From Burkholderiales bacterium (lineage in GTDB: Bacteria; Pseudomonadota; Gammaproteobacteria; Burkholderiales; Burkholderiaceae_C): a stretch of 7,642 nucleotides of DNA. Both the position numbers and the translations under genes were made by a program. How positions within the stretch are numbered: position 1 is the stretch's first letter; each line of letters begins with the position of its first letter. Of the stretch, positions 5,529 to 7,642 are shown in pieces. Under the pieces are notes generated by a model. The model did not search any database. It saw nothing but the letters and a program-made list of their open reading frames with translations, and was not told the origin of the DNA. The stretch spans positions 1 to 7,642 of the forward strand of contig CANJKD010000097.1 of assembly GCA_947474415.1 (NCBI GenBank). Reading direction: 5' to 3'.

Positions 5529-6422
5529 ATGAAGAAGTTGTTGCTGGTGTCCTGCATGGCCATGGCGTTCGGCGCCGCCCACGCCGAAGACACCCTGAAG
5601 AAAATCAAGGACTCGGGCAGCGCCACGATGGGCGTGCGCGAATCGTCGGGTGCGTTGTCGTACACGCTCGGCGATGGCAAATACACCGGCTTCCACTACG
5701 AGGTCTGCCAGCAGGTCTTTGCCGACATCCAGAAGCAGCTCGGCATGGCCAAGCTCGACGTCAAGTACCAGCCGGTGACCTCGCAGAACCGCATTCCGCT
5801 GGTGCAGAACGGCACGGTTGACCTCGAATGCGGCTCGACCACCAACAACGCCACGCGCCAGAAAGACGTCGCCTTCGCGCCCACGCTTTACGTGGAAGAA
5901 GTGCGCATCGCCGTGAAGGCCGCGTCGGGCATCAGCAACATCAACCAGCTCGCGAACAAGACGGTCGCCACCACCACCGGCACCACCTCGGTCCAGTTGC
6001 TGCGCAAGCACGAGCGCGCTGCCGGCGTCGAATTCAAGGAGCTGTTCGGCAAGGACCACGCCGACAGCTTCCTGCTGCTCGAAGGCGGGCGCGCCGATGC
6101 GTTCGTGATGGACGGCCAGATCCTGGCCGGCCTGATCTCGAAGTCGAAGAACCCGGCCGACTACAAAATCGTGGGCGACGTGATCAGCGTCGAGCCGATC
6201 GGCATCATGTACCGCAAGGACGACCCGGCCTTCAAGAAGGCGGTCGACGACAGCGTGCGTGCCATGGCCAGGAGCGGCGAAGTGGCGAAGCTGTACGACA
6301 AGTGGTTCATCCAGCCGATCCCGCCGACCAACACCAAGGTCGGCCTGCCCGCCTCGGAGCTGACCAAGGCCGCGTGGGCGAACCCGAACGACAAGCCGCT
6401 GGAAGACTACGCCAGGAAGTGA
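5529..6422 (+). CDS. gltI: Glutamate/aspartate ABC transporter, periplasmic binding protein GltI
   Basis: This 297-residue protein is a cluster 3 (polar amino acid) solute-binding protein. Residues 1-19 are a signal peptide (K-K, hydrophobic core, A-H-A cleavage site), so the mature protein is periplasmic. The ligand-site region contains E-C-G-S-T-T-N-N-A-T-R-Q-K beginning at Glu100, a hallmark of GltI. G-T-T-S-V-Q-L-L, K-D-H-A-D-S-F and D-K-W-F-I-Q-P-I-P-P also follow the E. coli GltI pattern. It captures glutamate/aspartate and delivers it to the GltJ-GltK permease. The start is secure: AAGGAA at 5518-5523 lies five bases before ATG 5529. gltJ begins 41 bases after the stop, so the two form an operon. 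Length and domain content are normal. Strict aspartate versus glutamate preference cannot be told. Confidence 0.95.
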   Translation: MKKLLLVSCMAMAFGAAHAEDTLKKIKDSGSATMGVRESSGALSYTLGDGKYTGFHYEVCQQVFADIQKQLGMAKLDVKYQPVTSQNRIPLVQNGTVDLECGSTTNNATRQKDVAFAPTLYVEEVRIAVKAASGISNINQLANKTVATTTGTTSVQLLRKHERAAGVEFKELFGKDHADSFLLLEGGRADAFVMDGQILAGLISKSKNPADYKIVGDVISVEPIGIMYRKDDPAFKKAVDDSVRAMARSGEVAKLYDKWFIQPIPPTNTKVGLPASELTKAAWANPNDKPLEDYARK

Positions 6423-6463
6423 ACACGGCGCGCGTCGCAAGAACGTCACAACGGGAGTGAGCC

Positions 6464-7174
6464 GTGGGCAGCAATTGGGACTGGCAGGTGTTCCTGCAGG
6501 ACACGGGAGGTGGGCGCACCTACCTCGCCTGGCTGATGTCGGCCTGGGGCTGGACGCTGTCGGTGGCGGCCCTGTCGTTGATCGTGGCGCTGGCCGTGGG
6601 CTCGCTGATGGGCATTCTGCGCACCGTGCCGAACAAGGGGCTGGTGTTCATCGGCGACGCCTGGACCGAACTGTTCCGCAACGTCCCGCTGCTGGTGCAG
6701 ATCTTCCTCTGGTACCACGTGATCCCGTCGATCTTCCTGAGCCTGCGCGCCTTGCCCAGCCTGGTGCTGGTGGTGTTCGCGCTGGGCTTCTTCACGTCGG
6801 CGCGGATTGCAGAGCAGGTGCGCGCCGGCATCCAGGCCCTGCCCAAGGGCCAGCGCTTCGCCGGCCTCGCGGTGGGGCTGACGCTGCCGCAAACCTACCG
6901 CTACGTGCTGCTGCCGATGGCGTTCCGCATCGTCATCCCGCCGCTCACGTCGGAGTCGATGAACATCGTCAAGAACTCGTCGGTGGCGTTCGCGGTCAGC
7001 ATCGCCGAGCTCACGATGTTCGCGATGCAGGCGCAGGAGGAAACCTCGCGCGGCATCGAGGTCTACCTTGCGGTCACGGCGCTGTATTTCGTGTCGGCGT
7101 TCGCCATCAACCGGCTGGCGCTGTTCATTGAAAACCGCGTCCAGGTTCCCGGCATGATCGGGATCGGCAAATGA
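6464..7174 (+). CDS. gltJ: Glutamate/aspartate ABC transporter permease GltJ
   Basis: This 236-residue inner-membrane permease belongs to the HisM/GltJ family. It starts at GTG 6464, supported by GGGAG (6453-6457) six bases upstream. The N-terminal W-x-W-Q-V-F-L segment, about five hydrophobic helices and the F-R-N-V-P-L-L-V-Q-I-F-L-W-Y segment are typical of GltJ. The cytoplasmic EAA-type loop that contacts the ATPase begins near Glu117 (E-Q-V-R-A-G-I-Q-A-L-P-K-G-Q) and runs to T-L-P-Q-T-Y-R-Y-V-L-L-P. With GltK it forms the membrane channel for acidic amino acids delivered by GltI. The stop TGA at 7172-7174 overlaps an ATG (7171-7173) that opens a 44-codon frame leading to gltK. Confidence 0.95.
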   Translation: MGSNWDWQVFLQDTGGGRTYLAWLMSAWGWTLSVAALSLIVALAVGSLMGILRTVPNKGLVFIGDAWTELFRNVPLLVQIFLWYHVIPSIFLSLRALPSLVLVVFALGFFTSARIAEQVRAGIQALPKGQRFAGLAVGLTLPQTYRYVLLPMAFRIVIPPLTSESMNIVKNSSVAFAVSIAELTMFAMQAQEETSRGIEVYLAVTALYFVSAFAINRLALFIENRVQVPGMIGIGK

Positions 7175-7223
7175 GGCGCCTCACGTCGCTTCGCTCTTGC
7201 CCCCGGCACCCGACACGGTCCGT

Positions 7224-7284
7224 TTCGTGGCCGATGGGGCGCAGATTCCCAAGGGTCACGCAGTGGCCCCTTCGTGGCCCATGG
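7224..7284 (+). repeat. Imperfect 14-bp direct repeat in the gltJ-gltK gap
   Basis: TTCGTGGCCGATGG (7224-7237) and TTCGTGGCCCATGG (7271-7284) match at 13 of 14 positions, 47 bases apart. They lie in a gap of 130 bases, long for gltJ-gltK, which are usually nearly contiguous. The repeat suggests a small insertion or duplication in the gap. Confidence 0.6.
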
Positions 7285-7293
7285 CGGCCCGGC

Positions 7294-7298
7294 GGGAG
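7294..7298 (+). promoter_or_regulatory. Ribosome binding site choosing the gltK start at 7305
   Basis: GGGAG lies six bases before ATG 7305. The competing in-frame ATG 7281 and GTG 7227 have no comparable site. ATG 7305 also gives the M-N-L-N-L-D-F-S-F-F-T-W beginning expected of beta-proteobacterial GltK. Confidence 0.65.
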
Positions 7299-7304
7299 AA
7301 CCTG

Positions 7305-7642
7305 ATGAACCTCAACCTCGACTTCAGCTTCTTCACCTGGACGGTGGTTTCGAACTTCGTCCTGAAGGGCTTGATCTTCTCGGCGCAACTGACGCTGGTC
7401 GCGATGATCGGCGGCATCGCGATCGGCACGGTCCTGGCATTGATGCGCTTGTCAAGCAAGAAGTGGTTGGTGCTGCCGGCCGCGTTCTACGTCAACACGC
7501 TGCGCTCGATCCCACTGGTGATGGTGATCCTGTGGTTCTTCCTGTTGATCCCCGGCTACTTTTACGCCGCGATCCCCGGCGGGCTGGGCACGAAGTACCG
7601 CTCCGAGATCGCCGCCATCATCACCTTCACCGTCTTCGAGGC
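7305..7642 (+). CDS. gltK: Glutamate/aspartate ABC transporter permease GltK, N-terminal part (3' end outside window)
   Basis: The first 112 residues of the second permease subunit are present and the frame runs off the window. A first membrane helix (about residues 20-48) ends in L-A-L-M-R-L-S-S. It is followed by the family-typical V-N-T-L-R-S-I-P-L-V-M-V-I-L-W-F-F-L-L-I segment, close to E. coli GltK (V-N-V-F-R-S-I-P-L-V-M-V-L-L-W-F). The EAA loop contacting the ATPase would lie just beyond the edge; the last bases encode the F-E-A preceding it. It pairs with GltJ in the GltIJKL importer. It follows gltJ by 130 bases, longer than usual, with the bridging frame and direct repeat described separately. 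No promoter or terminator is evident in the gap, so the operon probably continues, with gltL expected downstream. Confidence 0.92.
   Translation, partial: MNLNLDFSFFTWTVVSNFVLKGLIFSAQLTLVAMIGGIAIGTVLALMRLSSKKWLVLPAAFYVNTLRSIPLVMVILWFFLLIPGYFYAAIPGGLGTKYRSEIAAIITFTVFE

Larger units (their letters stand above)
7171..7305 (+). other. 44-codon frame exactly bridging gltJ and gltK (coding status doubtful)
   Basis: An ATG at 7171 overlaps the gltJ stop as ATGA. Its frame ends in TGA 7303-7305, which overlaps the gltK start as TGATG. The predicted product is 44 residues, very rich in Arg, Pro and Trp (begins M-R-R-L-T-S, ends P-G-G-R-T), with no recognised domain. The codons include AGG and AGA, rare in neighbouring genes, and its third-position GC looks lower than theirs. 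No strong Shine-Dalgarno precedes it. The overlaps at both ends suit translational coupling, but a chance frame in GC-rich DNA is at least as likely. The gltK frame is also open across this gap from 7158. Confidence 0.2.

Noticed and set aside
6446..6892. Minus-strand open frames opposite gltJ
   Set aside because: They are Gln/His/Arg-rich antisense shadows of a well-recognised permease gene; no start signals or homology features are seen.

Overview
The window is GC-rich and shows strong G/C preference at third codon positions. It carries a PEP-CTERM-type exported protein gene, a GltI/GltJ/GltK glutamate/aspartate uptake operon of beta-proteobacterial style and an HSDL2-like SDR. Together these suggest an environmental beta-proteobacterium of the order Burkholderiales (Rubrivivax/Leptothrix/Ideonella-like). 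This is inferred from protein character alone.

Layout: (a) 1-1331, plus strand: the 3' end of an SGNH/GDSL hydrolase, closely followed by a complete HSDL2-like short-chain dehydrogenase. (b) 1405-1860, minus strand: a YciA-type acyl-CoA thioesterase whose stop codon is the first of four in-frame TGAs made by a 9-bp tandem repeat. (c) 1935-3806, plus strand, divergent from the thioesterase: a full-length Atm1-type ABC exporter half-transporter. (d) 3870-4532, minus strand: a secreted PEP-CTERM protein that convergently meets the exporter. It appears to have lost its stop codon, although a good terminator hairpin lies just beyond its expected end. (e) 4704-5486, plus strand: a decayed LysR regulator with an amber codon at position 51 and no C-terminal third. 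(f) 5529-7642, plus strand: gltI, gltJ and the 5' part of gltK, an ABC importer for acidic amino acids running off the right edge; gltL, the ATPase, would be expected beyond it.

How the genes work together: gltI supplies the periplasmic binding protein, and gltJ and gltK are the two membrane subunits of one importer. The LysR remnant directly upstream may once have regulated that operon. Hydrolase, SDR and thioesterase are individually consistent with acyl or lipid metabolism, but no pathway can be proved from this window. No RNA genes, CRISPR arrays, insertion sequences or phage genes were seen. No stretch over 300 bases lacks a gene or gene remnant.

No convincing new multi-gene system is present. 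The unusual points are local: loss of the stop codon in the PEP-CTERM gene, a doubly damaged LysR gene next to it, stacked stop codons behind the thioesterase, a nested 8-bp palindrome/tandem repeat in front of gltI, and a 44-codon reading frame that exactly bridges gltJ and gltK.
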